NCBI RefSeq assembly: GCF_018614655.1
Contig: NZ_JAGGOG010000016.1
Span: 299,758-363,757, forward strand
DNA: 64,000 nt
Source: Pseudomonas fluorescens
Lineage (GTDB): Bacteria > Pseudomonadota > Gammaproteobacteria > Pseudomonadales > Pseudomonadaceae
Direction: 5' to 3'
Shown: positions 16,613 through 23,923 of the stretch, one piece after another
How positions within the stretch are numbered: position 1 is the first letter of the stretch
Layout: every line of letters begins with the position of its first letter
Made by a program: the position numbers and the translations under genes
Notes under the pieces: model-generated
The model's database searches: none
What the model was told of the DNA's origin: nothing
The model's input: only the letters and a program-made list of their open reading frames with translations

Positions 16613-16855
16613 ATGATACAGGCTCTTATGGCCCCAATAATGGGCCTTATTTCTCCACAAATGTTCCTTGGCCCTCTGTCCCAGAAGGGTATTGAGAAAA
16701 TGGTGGAGGATGCCCATGACAAATATCATCAAAAGCCTGGCAATGATTGCAAAAAACATGATCACGGAGGCGGCAAGCCTGGTGGCGATTGTCATTCTCA
16801 TACTGGGCCAAGATCGATTGAGATCTCGGGAACACTAAACATAAGCCAGCACTAA
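16613..16855 (+). CDS. Possible 80-residue His/Cys-containing small protein
   Basis: The ATG at 16613 has AAGGAG 7 bases upstream, a much better site than the earlier in-frame starts back to 16427. The product has a hydrophobic Met-rich start (MIQALMAPIMGLISPQMFLG), then a polar Lys/Asp region. It ends with a Gly/His/Cys stretch (HDHGGGKPGGDCHSH) that could bind metal. Codons are less GC-rich than in neighbouring genes. A strong hairpin follows 53 bases after the stop. I do not recognise a family. It could be a real orphan gene, or a chance open frame within a regulatory RNA region. Confidence 0.4.
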   Translation: MIQALMAPIMGLISPQMFLGPLSQKGIEKMVEDAHDKYHQKPGNDCKKHDHGGGKPGGDCHSHTGPRSIEISGTLNISQH

Positions 16856-16907
16856 CTGACGTGATATCAGCGTAGCTCCTGAGCGCTGGGTAATACCTGT
16901 CCAAGCT

Positions 16908-16945
16908 AGAACACAAGCTCCCGAGTATTCGGGGGCTTGTGTTCT
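16908..16945. terminator. Strong 17 bp hairpin
   Basis: AGAACACAAGCTCCCGA pairs with the mirrored TCGGGGGCTTGTGTTCT around GTAT, with one G-T pair. It lies between the possible small gene and the convergent DUF4197 gene, and could end transcription from either side, though the T-run is short. Bases 16946-17032 show nothing else. Confidence 0.6.
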
Positions 16946-17032
16946 TAAAGGGGCAGGGTTCATGCTTCCAGGAGTTGAGAGGCGCTGGAAGTGTTTGCAA
17001 TATCGCCCACAAATCGGGGATTTTAAGGGCCT

Positions 17033-17719
17033 TTACAGCGTCCCAAACACCTTCTTCGCCAGACTGGTAGCTGCCGCTGCCGGGTTCTTGCGAATGGTCT
17101 CTTCCTGCTGGGCAATCATCTTGAACAGCCCGTCCAGCGCTTGTTCGGTCACGTAGTTTTCGATACTGGCGTTCTTGTCTCCGAGCAGGTTCGCGGGAGC
17201 TTTTTTAGCCAGGGCGTTGTACTGCTGGGCCACGCCGACCTTGTCAGTGGACTGCTTGACGATCGGCAGGAACTTGGCGCGGATCTGCTCGCGGCTGCTC
17301 TTGTCCAGGTACTGGGTTGCTGAGTCCTGGCCGCCGCTGAGGATGCCTTTGGCATCGCTCACACTCATGTTTTTCACGGCATTTACCAGAATTGGCTGGG
17401 CCTGGGTCACGGCAGACTCGGCCGCCGTGTTCATGCTGGTTTCAAGTTGCGTGAGTTGGTCGCCCATACCGAGCATTTTCAGCGCGCCGGCGGCTTTGTC
17501 CAACTTGCCAGGCAAGCCGATTTTTACCTCGGGGTTATTGCTGAAACCACCGGGCACACCCAGTTGTTTGACGGCAATCTGCGCGCCTTGGGTCAATGCA
17601 TCCTTGAGACCGCCAGTGGCGTCGCCCTGGGACAGGTCGCCCAGTGACAGGGCCATGGCATTGGCACCGAGCAGCAGGCCGGCACACAGGGCGGTCAAGC
17701 GAAGAGAGTTGCGGAGCAT
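17033..17719 (-). CDS. DUF4197 exported protein
   Basis: A 228-residue protein starting MLRNSLRLTALCAGLLLGANAMA, a Sec signal peptide cleaved near Ala23. The mature part is helical and fits DUF4197 (GGLKDALTQGAQIAVKQLG near the start, ALDGLFKMIAQQEETIRKNP near the end). An AAGGAAG site precedes the ATG at 17719. It follows the YbaY-like lipoprotein gene by 25 bases on the same strand, so the two are probably cotranscribed. Periplasmic, role unknown. Confidence 0.9.
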   Translation of the reverse strand: MLRNSLRLTALCAGLLLGANAMALSLGDLSQGDATGGLKDALTQGAQIAVKQLGVPGGFSNNPEVKIGLPGKLDKAAGALKMLGMGDQLTQLETSMNTAAESAVTQAQPILVNAVKNMSVSDAKGILSGGQDSATQYLDKSSREQIRAKFLPIVKQSTDKVGVAQQYNALAKKAPANLLGDKNASIENYVTEQALDGLFKMIAQQEETIRKNPAAAATSLAKKVFGTL

Positions 17720-17744
17720 GGGCGCTTCCTTTTGTCTGAGGGAA

Positions 17745-18146
17745 TCAGTGGGTGACCGCATCGACGCGCAGGCGCAACGGTTGGGCATCCTGGCCATTCA
17801 ACTGCACCGAATGTCGCTCGGTGGTGATAAACAGTAGCTTGCCATCCAGTTCGATGCGAGCGCTGACCGAATAACTGTGGCCGGGTTTGACCTGGGCCGG
17901 GTCATAGCTCAAGTGAAACGGCAGCGGCACTTGGCCTTTGACTGGGCCTTTCTGCTCGGCCAGGGTCACGGCGGGTGCGTCCATCAGCGATACATCCTGC
18001 AGGCTGACACTTAAGGTCGCGGCCGGTGGCAGGGCGATACGTTGCAGATAGAACACTTCGCCGTCGAGGCTGGCCTTGGGAGTGGGGGTCATGGTGTGGC
18101 AGGCTCCCAGCAATGCGGTCAGGCCCAGAAGGATGATTTTTTTCAT
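17745..18146 (-). CDS. YbaY-like lipoprotein
   Basis: A 133-residue lipoprotein with signal peptide MKKIILLGLTALLGAC; the lipidated Cys is residue 16. The rest matches the YbaY/META-associated domain: YLQRIALPPAATLSVSLQDVSLMDAPA, in two parts, and LPFHLSYDPAQVKPGHSYSV. AAGGAG lies 8 bases before the ATG at 18146. It sits between plsB and the DUF4197 gene on the minus strand. A GC-rich hairpin (18166-18173 with 18181-18188) separates it from plsB. Confidence 0.88.
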   Translation of the reverse strand: MKKIILLGLTALLGACHTMTPTPKASLDGEVFYLQRIALPPAATLSVSLQDVSLMDAPAVTLAEQKGPVKGQVPLPFHLSYDPAQVKPGHSYSVSARIELDGKLLFITTERHSVQLNGQDAQPLRLRVDAVTH

Positions 18147-18197
18147 GGTACAGCTCCTTGTCAACGGCGCCAGAAACCGCCTGGCGCCTCGGTAAAT

Positions 18198-20702
18198 CTA
18201 GCGGGTTTCTTCAGGTACGGCCGGTTTGTCGGCCAGCTCTTCACTGCGATGCAACGCCACCTGGCGAATCGACAGGCGAATCTCAGCCGGCAATACGCGC
18301 TTGGCTGCGCCTTCGGCCAGCTCGCCCAGCAATGGGTGATAACTCAGCTTGCCGGCTTCATCACGGCGTAGCACATCTTGCTCCAATAGGGTCTGGATGA
18401 AGTGTCGGAAAAGGCTCTTGTCGAAGAACTCGGGTGCGTTCAAGCCATGCAGGATCGACAGGCGCTGGGCCATGACCGTACACAGGTCTTCCAGTTCTTC
18501 GGCGCTGATACTGTTCTGGCCACTGTTGAGCAGCAGCGAGATGGCCATATAGAAGCGCTGGAGGGTCTGGGCGATGGTCCTGGACAACAGCGTCAACAGC
18601 ACGAAGTGCCGCGAGCTGGGTGCCGGACGCAGATAGACCGCATTTTCAAAGCGCAGCAAGCCCTGTTCGACAAAGGCTTCGAGCCACTGGTCGACCACCG
18701 CATCCAGTTCGTCCAGGGTCCAGCGGATAAACAGCTCCGATTGCAGGTACGGGTAGAGCGCACGCGTGTAGCGCAGGATCTGTTCGCGGCTCATGCGCGA
18801 GCTGCTCTGGAAGAAACTGGCCAGCAATGCCGGCAGGGCGAAGATGTGCAGCACGTTGTTGCGGTAATAGGTCATCAGGACGGCGTTTTGCTCGTCCAGG
18901 TACAGAATCTTGCCCAGGGCATCGCTCTGTTCCGACAGCAGTTGCATGTCCTTGACGTGCTTGATCAGCGCCTGGCCATCACCTTCGGGCAACGTGGTGT
19001 GCGGCGAGTAGGGCACCTTGCGCAGTAGCGCCAGGTACAAGTCCAGCACGCGCGCCATGGCCTGGTCATCCAGGGCCAGGCGGCTGGTGGACAGCAGCGC
19101 CAGCGCCACCAGATTGACCGGGTTGATCGCCGCCGCTTCATTCAAGTGTCGCGCCACCTGTTCGCCGAGGCGGTTGGTGGTTTCGTTGAGCCACGCCGGC
19201 TTGTAGTTCGGTCCCAGTTCCTGGGCACGCCAGTCGGGTTGTTCCTGATCGAGGAATTCGGCGAGCTTGATCGGTTCGCCAAAGTTCACTGCGACTTGGC
19301 CAAAGCGCTGTTTCAACGCACCGATGACCTTGAAGATATCGAAAATCGACTCTTTCTTCTTGCTGGCACCGCGTAGTTCACCCAGGTAGGTGCGGCCTTC
19401 CAGTACCCGTTCGTAGCCGATATACACCGGCACAAACACGATGGGCATGCGTGAGGAGCGCAAGAAGCTGCGCAGGGTAATCGCCAGCATCCCGGTTTTC
19501 GGTTGCAGCATGCGCCCGGTACGGGAGCGCCCGCCTTCGACGAAGTACTCCACCGGGAAGCCCTTGGTGAACAAGGTGTGCAGGTATTCGTTGAACACCG
19601 AGGTATACAGCGGGTTGCCCTTGAAGGTGCGGCGCATGAAGAACGCCCCGCCACGACGCAGCAGGCTGCCGATCACTGGCATGTTCAGGTTGATCCCGGC
19701 GGCGATGTGCGGCGGGGTCAGGCCGTTCTTGAACAGCAAATAGGAGAGCAGCAGGTAGTCGATATGGCTGCGATGGCACGGCACATAGATGACTTCATAA
19801 CCTTGGGCGACGTTTTGCACACCTTCGATATTGTTGACCTTGATGCCGTCGTAGATCTTGTTCCAGAACCAGCTCAGTACCACTTCCAGGAAGCGGATCG
19901 CGGTGTAGGTGTAGTCCGAGGCGATCTCGTTGCCATAGCGCAGGGCCTGGGCCTTGGCTTTTTCCGGAGTGATCTTCTCCCGTTCGGCTTCATCGAGGAT
20001 TGCCTGGCGCACCAGCGGCATATTCACCAGGCCCTTCACCAGGTTGCGGCGGTGGGAAAGGTCGGGGCCGATCACGGCGGTCTTCAGGTTACGGAAATGC
20101 ACCCGCAGGATCCGCTGGGCCATCCGCACGGTGCGTTCGTGGCCTTTATTGTGCTCGATCAATTCGCGCAAGTTGATGGGGGCGGAGAATTGCACCCGGG
20201 TCTTACGGCCGAGGATCAGGATGCTCAGCAATCGGCGCAGGCGACCAGTGACGGCCCAGCTGTCGGCGAACAGCAGTTTCCACGGGCTGGATTCGCTGTC
20301 CGGCGACTGGCCCCAGAACACGCTGACCGGAATGATTTGTGCATTCTCTTCGGGATGCTCGGTCAGGGCGTTGACCAGCCGGGTCAGGGTCGGCGGTACG
20401 CCGCGCTTGTCCTGGCGGCCGAGCCAATCCGGATCTGGCGTCAGGTAGAAGAACGCGGCGGGCTCCAGCAGTGCACCGACCGACACCGGCAGCACCGGGC
20501 GCGGCAGGCCGGCCTTGGTGCACTCGGTATCAACCACGGCCAATTCGGTCAGAGAGGGGGATTGCAGGACGTAAAACACCGGTCGGCTGCGGTCGAGATT
20601 CAGGGTAAGGGACGACTGGTTGATCGTCTCCGAGCGAACCCAGAGGTACAACAGTCGGCGCAAGGTGCCAAATACCAGACGGCGAAATGGAGAGCGGGTC
20701 AT
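18198..20702 (-). CDS. plsB: Glycerol-3-phosphate acyltransferase
   Basis: Inner-membrane enzyme adding the first acyl chain to glycerol 3-phosphate in phospholipid synthesis. The 834 residues match the long gammaproteobacterial PlsB. Block I is HRSHID with His310 and Asp315 (the HX4D catalytic pair), followed by GGAFFMRR, FVEGGRSRTGRM and FVPVYIGYERV, which are blocks II to IV. cdsA, acting later in phospholipid synthesis, is elsewhere in this window. The cold-shock gene is divergent from it. Confidence 0.97.
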   Translation of the reverse strand: MTRSPFRRLVFGTLRRLLYLWVRSETINQSSLTLNLDRSRPVFYVLQSPSLTELAVVDTECTKAGLPRPVLPVSVGALLEPAAFFYLTPDPDWLGRQDKRGVPPTLTRLVNALTEHPEENAQIIPVSVFWGQSPDSESSPWKLLFADSWAVTGRLRRLLSILILGRKTRVQFSAPINLRELIEHNKGHERTVRMAQRILRVHFRNLKTAVIGPDLSHRRNLVKGLVNMPLVRQAILDEAEREKITPEKAKAQALRYGNEIASDYTYTAIRFLEVVLSWFWNKIYDGIKVNNIEGVQNVAQGYEVIYVPCHRSHIDYLLLSYLLFKNGLTPPHIAAGINLNMPVIGSLLRRGGAFFMRRTFKGNPLYTSVFNEYLHTLFTKGFPVEYFVEGGRSRTGRMLQPKTGMLAITLRSFLRSSRMPIVFVPVYIGYERVLEGRTYLGELRGASKKKESIFDIFKVIGALKQRFGQVAVNFGEPIKLAEFLDQEQPDWRAQELGPNYKPAWLNETTNRLGEQVARHLNEAAAINPVNLVALALLSTSRLALDDQAMARVLDLYLALLRKVPYSPHTTLPEGDGQALIKHVKDMQLLSEQSDALGKILYLDEQNAVLMTYYRNNVLHIFALPALLASFFQSSSRMSREQILRYTRALYPYLQSELFIRWTLDELDAVVDQWLEAFVEQGLLRFENAVYLRPAPSSRHFVLLTLLSRTIAQTLQRFYMAISLLLNSGQNSISAEELEDLCTVMAQRLSILHGLNAPEFFDKSLFRHFIQTLLEQDVLRRDEAGKLSYHPLLGELAEGAAKRVLPAEIRLSIRQVALHRSEELADKPAVPEETR

Positions 20703-20882
20703 ACGGCTTCTGCTTTGAGTGAGGAAAACCGAGCAGTTGCTCGGGCGACTAGTGTGCCGTATTCACCGAAAATCGGCAAAAAAGCAGCGAAGTAATCTTG
20801 AGTTGAGAGTTTTTGAGCCTGTCTTATACTCGGCAGTTCAATGCTTACTGACTCAACAATAAAATCAAGTGGGGGTAAACAG

Positions 20883-21092
20883 ATGACAACGCGCGAGACC
20901 GGCAATGTGAAGTGGTTCAACGACGCCAAGGGTTATGGCTTCATCCAGCGTGAAGATGGCAAGGATGTGTTTGTGCACTACCGCGCCATTCGCGGTGAAG
21001 GGCACCGTTCCCTGGCCGAGGGCCAGCAAGTTGAATACGCCGTGGTGAGCGGTGAGAAGGGCTTGCAGGCTGAGGATGTGGTGGGGTTGTAA
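20883..21092 (+). CDS. Cold-shock domain protein
   Basis: A 69-residue single OB-fold nucleic-acid binder of the CspA family. RNP1 is KGYGFI at 16-21 and RNP2 is DVFVHY at 28-33, where most family members have Phe at the last position. The start at 20883 (MTTRETGNVKWFN) has GGGGG 7 bases upstream and gives the standard length. The 180-base gap to plsB is long enough for a structured leader, but I cannot show one. Which csp paralogue this is cannot be told. Confidence 0.95.
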   Translation: MTTRETGNVKWFNDAKGYGFIQREDGKDVFVHYRAIRGEGHRSLAEGQQVEYAVVSGEKGLQAEDVVGL

Positions 21093-21118
21093 ACACTCTC
21101 AACTACACCGCTGAACCC

Positions 21119-21225
21119 ATGTGGGAGCGGCGGTGCGACGATTCGACTTGCTCGTAAAAGCGGTGTGCCATTCAGTCTATTTGCTGACTGATACACCGCT
21201 TTCGCGAGCAAGCCCGCTCCCACAT
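21119..21225. repeat. REP palindrome pair, GTGGGAGCGG type, variant left arm
   Basis: The right arm is TTCGCGAGCAAGCCCGCTCCCACAT in two blocks. The left arm begins ATGTGGGAGCGG but is interrupted by about 15 bases before CTTGCTCG. Located between the convergent cold-shock gene and the 125-residue protein gene. Confidence 0.75.
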
Positions 21226-21250
21226 TTCTAAACGGGTTCGCAGCTTTGGA

Positions 21251-21628
21251 TCAGGTCGTTTTCCAGGTGATCTGTTCTTCGCCGTCTTCGCTGATACGAA
21301 TCCAGGTATCGGCGCTTTCTTCACCTTCTTCCTCGACCCAGCTACCCGGCGCGCAGCGCACTTCGACGTTCAGCGCGGCAAAAGCGGCGCGGGCGCAGGC
21401 GATGTCGTCTTCCCATGGGGTCTGGTCGCTGTCCAGGAACAAGCTGTTCCATTTACCGACAGCTTTGGGTAGCCAGGTCACGGGGACGCTACCGGCTTTG
21501 CACTTGTAGGTCTGGCCTTTCTGCACCCAGTCGGTGCAAGGCCCCAACGCGGCACCCAGCCAGGCGGCAATGCCCTTGTAGTCGACGTCAGCGTCCTTGA
21601 GGTAAATCTCGATATCAGGTTGGCGCAT
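21251..21628 (-). CDS. Small conserved acidic protein
   Basis: A 125-residue soluble protein starting MRQPDIEIYLKDADVDYKGI. It contains three Cys besides Trp-rich segments (AAWLGAALGPCTDW, GKWNSLFLDSDQTPWEDD) and an acidic C-terminus (WVEEEGEESADTWIRISEDG). AGGAAC lies before the ATG. No signal peptide. Looks like a conserved Pseudomonas protein of unknown function; I assign no role. Confidence 0.8.
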   Translation of the reverse strand: MRQPDIEIYLKDADVDYKGIAAWLGAALGPCTDWVQKGQTYKCKAGSVPVTWLPKAVGKWNSLFLDSDQTPWEDDIACARAAFAALNVEVRCAPGSWVEEEGEESADTWIRISEDGEEQITWKTT

Positions 21629-21704
21629 GGATGTTCCTCGTTGCGGGATTTCGAAAATCCATTCGCGGATTCAGGGTAGGCCCGAGAGGCCAAAAAATAG
21701 GGGG

Positions 21705-22514
21705 TTATTGAAGCACGAAATAGTCGTAGCGCATTGAAACGGTAACCAACAGCGGCTCCGGGTCCTCAATTACCTGCGCCCGGCGCTCGGCACTGGCGCG
21801 CCAGCCGTGGGGTGTCATGGCCAGCAGGTTGGCGCGGTCCTTGGGGTCGGCCAGGTTGAGCTGGAACTCCAGGGTTTCGCTGTGTTGCAGGCTCATGCCT
21901 TCCGGCACCAGGGCCAGGTGCTTATCGTCGGTGTATTCGCGCACTTCGTCATAGAGCCGCTCGCGCAACTCCATCAGATGGCCGCTGGTCGGGCCGACCT
22001 TCATCAGACCGCCGCCGGGGCTGAGCAGGCGCTTGGCCTCTTGCCAGTCCAACGGGCTGAACACGCTGGCGAGGAACTGGCAGCTGGCATCGGCCAGCGG
22101 CACCCGGGCCATGCTGGCGATCAACCAGGTCAGCGTCGGGTTGCGCTTGCAGGCGCGCTTGACCGCTTCCTTGGAAATATCCAGGGCGTAACCGTCGGCG
22201 CGCAGCAGGGCATCGGCGATTTGCGCAGTGTAGTAACCCTCGCCACAGCCGATGTCCAGCCAGCGCTGGGGCTTGCGCTCAGCGGCCAGTTGCGCCAGCC
22301 GCTTGGCCACCGGGGCGTAATGCCCGGCGTTGAGAAAGTCGCGGCGGGCTTCAACCATGGCCAGGTTGTCGCCCGGGTCGCGGCTGTTCTTGTGTTGCAC
22401 CGGCAACAGGTTCAGGTAACCCTGGCGGGCCCGGTCGAAACGGTGTCCGGCGGGGCAGGCCACACCACTGTCCACTTCGTTCAGCGGCGCACTGCAAATG
22501 GGGCAAGCAAGCAT
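21705..22514 (-). CDS. rlmA: 23S rRNA (guanine745-N1)-methyltransferase
   Basis: SAM-dependent enzyme methylating G745 of 23S rRNA. The 269-residue protein has the RlmA zinc finger at its N-terminus (Cys4, Cys7, Cys20, His24 in MLACPICSAP and CPAGHRFD). The SAM motif WLDIGCGEGYYT follows, and FSPLDWQEAKR in the middle. Its ATG overlaps the TGA of dapE by one base, so the start is fixed by context and by the zinc finger; longer frames run into dapE. Coupled to dapE. Confidence 0.94.
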   Translation of the reverse strand: MLACPICSAPLNEVDSGVACPAGHRFDRARQGYLNLLPVQHKNSRDPGDNLAMVEARRDFLNAGHYAPVAKRLAQLAAERKPQRWLDIGCGEGYYTAQIADALLRADGYALDISKEAVKRACKRNPTLTWLIASMARVPLADASCQFLASVFSPLDWQEAKRLLSPGGGLMKVGPTSGHLMELRERLYDEVREYTDDKHLALVPEGMSLQHSETLEFQLNLADPKDRANLLAMTPHGWRASAERRAQVIEDPEPLLVTVSMRYDYFVLQ

Positions 22515-23665
22515 CAGGCGAGCAACTTGATCAGGGTCTGGTAATAAATTTCGGTCAACACATCGAGGTCGCTGGCGAGGATGCGCTCGTTGACCTGATG
22601 AATGGTCGCGTTGACCGGACCCAGTTCCACCACCTGAGTACCGAGGGTCGCAATGAAGCGTCCGTCGGACGTGCCGCCGCTGGTGGAGGCCTTGGTCTCG
22701 CGACCGGTGATGGCCTTGATGCTCGCGGACACCGCATCCAGCAGTGCGCCTGGCTCGGTGAGGAACGGCAGGCCCGACAGTGCCCACTCCACATGCCAGT
22801 CCAGGCCATGCTTGTCGAGAATCGCCGCGACCCGCTGTTGCAGGCCTTCGACGGTGGACTCGGTGGAGAAGCGGAAGTTGAACACCGCCGTCAGGTCACC
22901 CGGGATCACGTTGGTGGCGCCGGTGCCGGAATTGAGATTGGAGATCTGGAAGCTGGTCGGCGGGAAGAAGGTGTTGCCGTTGTCCCAATGCTCGGCGGCA
23001 AGTTCTGCCAGGGCTGGGGCCGCGAGGTGGATCGGGTTCTTCGCCAGGTGCGGGTAGGCGACGTGGCCTTGCACACCGCGTACGGTCAACGTGGCACCGA
23101 GGGAGCCACGACGGCCGTTCTTGACCACATCACCCACCAGGGTGGTGCTCGACGGCTCGCCGACGATGCACCAGTCCAGGCGCTCCTTACGGGCCGCCAG
23201 GCGTTCGATCACGGCCTTGGTACCGTGATGCGCCGGGCCTTCTTCGTCGCTGGTGATCAGGAAAGCCACCGAACCCTTGTGGTCCGGGTAGTCGGTCACG
23301 AAGCGCTCCGAAGCGACCAGCATCGCGGCCAGGCTGCCTTTCATGTCCGCGGCGCCACGGCCACAGAGCATGCCGTTTTCGTCAATCAATGCGTCGAACG
23401 GATCGTTCTGCCAGGCTTGCAGCGGGCCGGTCGGCACCACGTCGGTGTGGCCGGCGAAGCACAGCACCGGGCCTTCGTGTTTGCCGTGGGTGGCCCAGAA
23501 GTTATCCACATCCTCGATGCGCATCGGCTCAAGCGCAAAACCGGCGTCGCCCAGGCGCTGCATCATCAGCTTCTGGCAATCGGCGTCGATCGGCGTCACC
23601 GATGGGCGACGGATCAGATCGATAGCGAGTTGGAGGGTCGGCGAAAGGTCGGCGTGGGCCGTCAT
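22514..23665 (-). CDS. dapE: Succinyl-diaminopimelate desuccinylase
   Basis: Dinuclear zinc hydrolase that removes succinate from N-succinyl-LL-diaminopimelate in lysine and peptidoglycan precursor synthesis. 383 residues, typical length. Metal and catalytic residues are visible: His73 and Asp75 in AGHTDVV, Asp108 in GRGAADMKG, and Glu141-Glu142 in TSDEEGPA. The start at 23665 (MTAHADLSP) has CGGAG upstream. The stop overlaps rlmA. dapD and dapC, for neighbouring steps, lie 6-10 kb away in this window. Confidence 0.97.
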   Translation of the reverse strand: MTAHADLSPTLQLAIDLIRRPSVTPIDADCQKLMMQRLGDAGFALEPMRIEDVDNFWATHGKHEGPVLCFAGHTDVVPTGPLQAWQNDPFDALIDENGMLCGRGAADMKGSLAAMLVASERFVTDYPDHKGSVAFLITSDEEGPAHHGTKAVIERLAARKERLDWCIVGEPSSTTLVGDVVKNGRRGSLGATLTVRGVQGHVAYPHLAKNPIHLAAPALAELAAEHWDNGNTFFPPTSFQISNLNSGTGATNVIPGDLTAVFNFRFSTESTVEGLQQRVAAILDKHGLDWHVEWALSGLPFLTEPGALLDAVSASIKAITGRETKASTSGGTSDGRFIATLGTQVVELGPVNATIHQVNERILASDLDVLTEIYYQTLIKLLA

Positions 23666-23737
23666 GGGAAAACTCCGGAAGCGTGTCAGGGCGCAAGTTT
23701 TGAATAGGAACGCAGAGTGGGAAGCAGCGAACTTCCA

Positions 23738-23828
23738 ATGTGGGAGCGGGCTTGCTCGCGAAAGCGGCGCATCAGTCGCCGGATGTGTTGACTGGCATAC
23801 TGCATTCGCGAGCAAGCCCGCTCCCACA
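23738..23828. repeat. REP palindrome pair, GTGGGAGCGG type
   Basis: ATGTGGGAGCGGGCTTGCTC and GAGCAAGCCCGCTCCCACA form the inverted arms around about 40 bases. Lies upstream of dapE, between it and ndvB. Confidence 0.85.
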
Positions 23829-23879
23829 AAGGGCAATCAGTGCCTGCCTGATCTCACAAAAGGCCGTTATCTTATAGCA

Positions 23880-23904
23880 AAACGGCGACCAGAGGCCGCC
23901 GTTT
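23880..23904 (-). terminator. Terminator of ndvB
   Basis: Read on the minus strand, AAACGGCGGCC pairs with GGTCGCCGTTT (one G-T pair) around TCT and runs into TTTTGC. It lies 20 bases after the ndvB stop. Confidence 0.7.
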
Positions 23905-23923
23905 AGTGCATTGCGCAGGTTTT

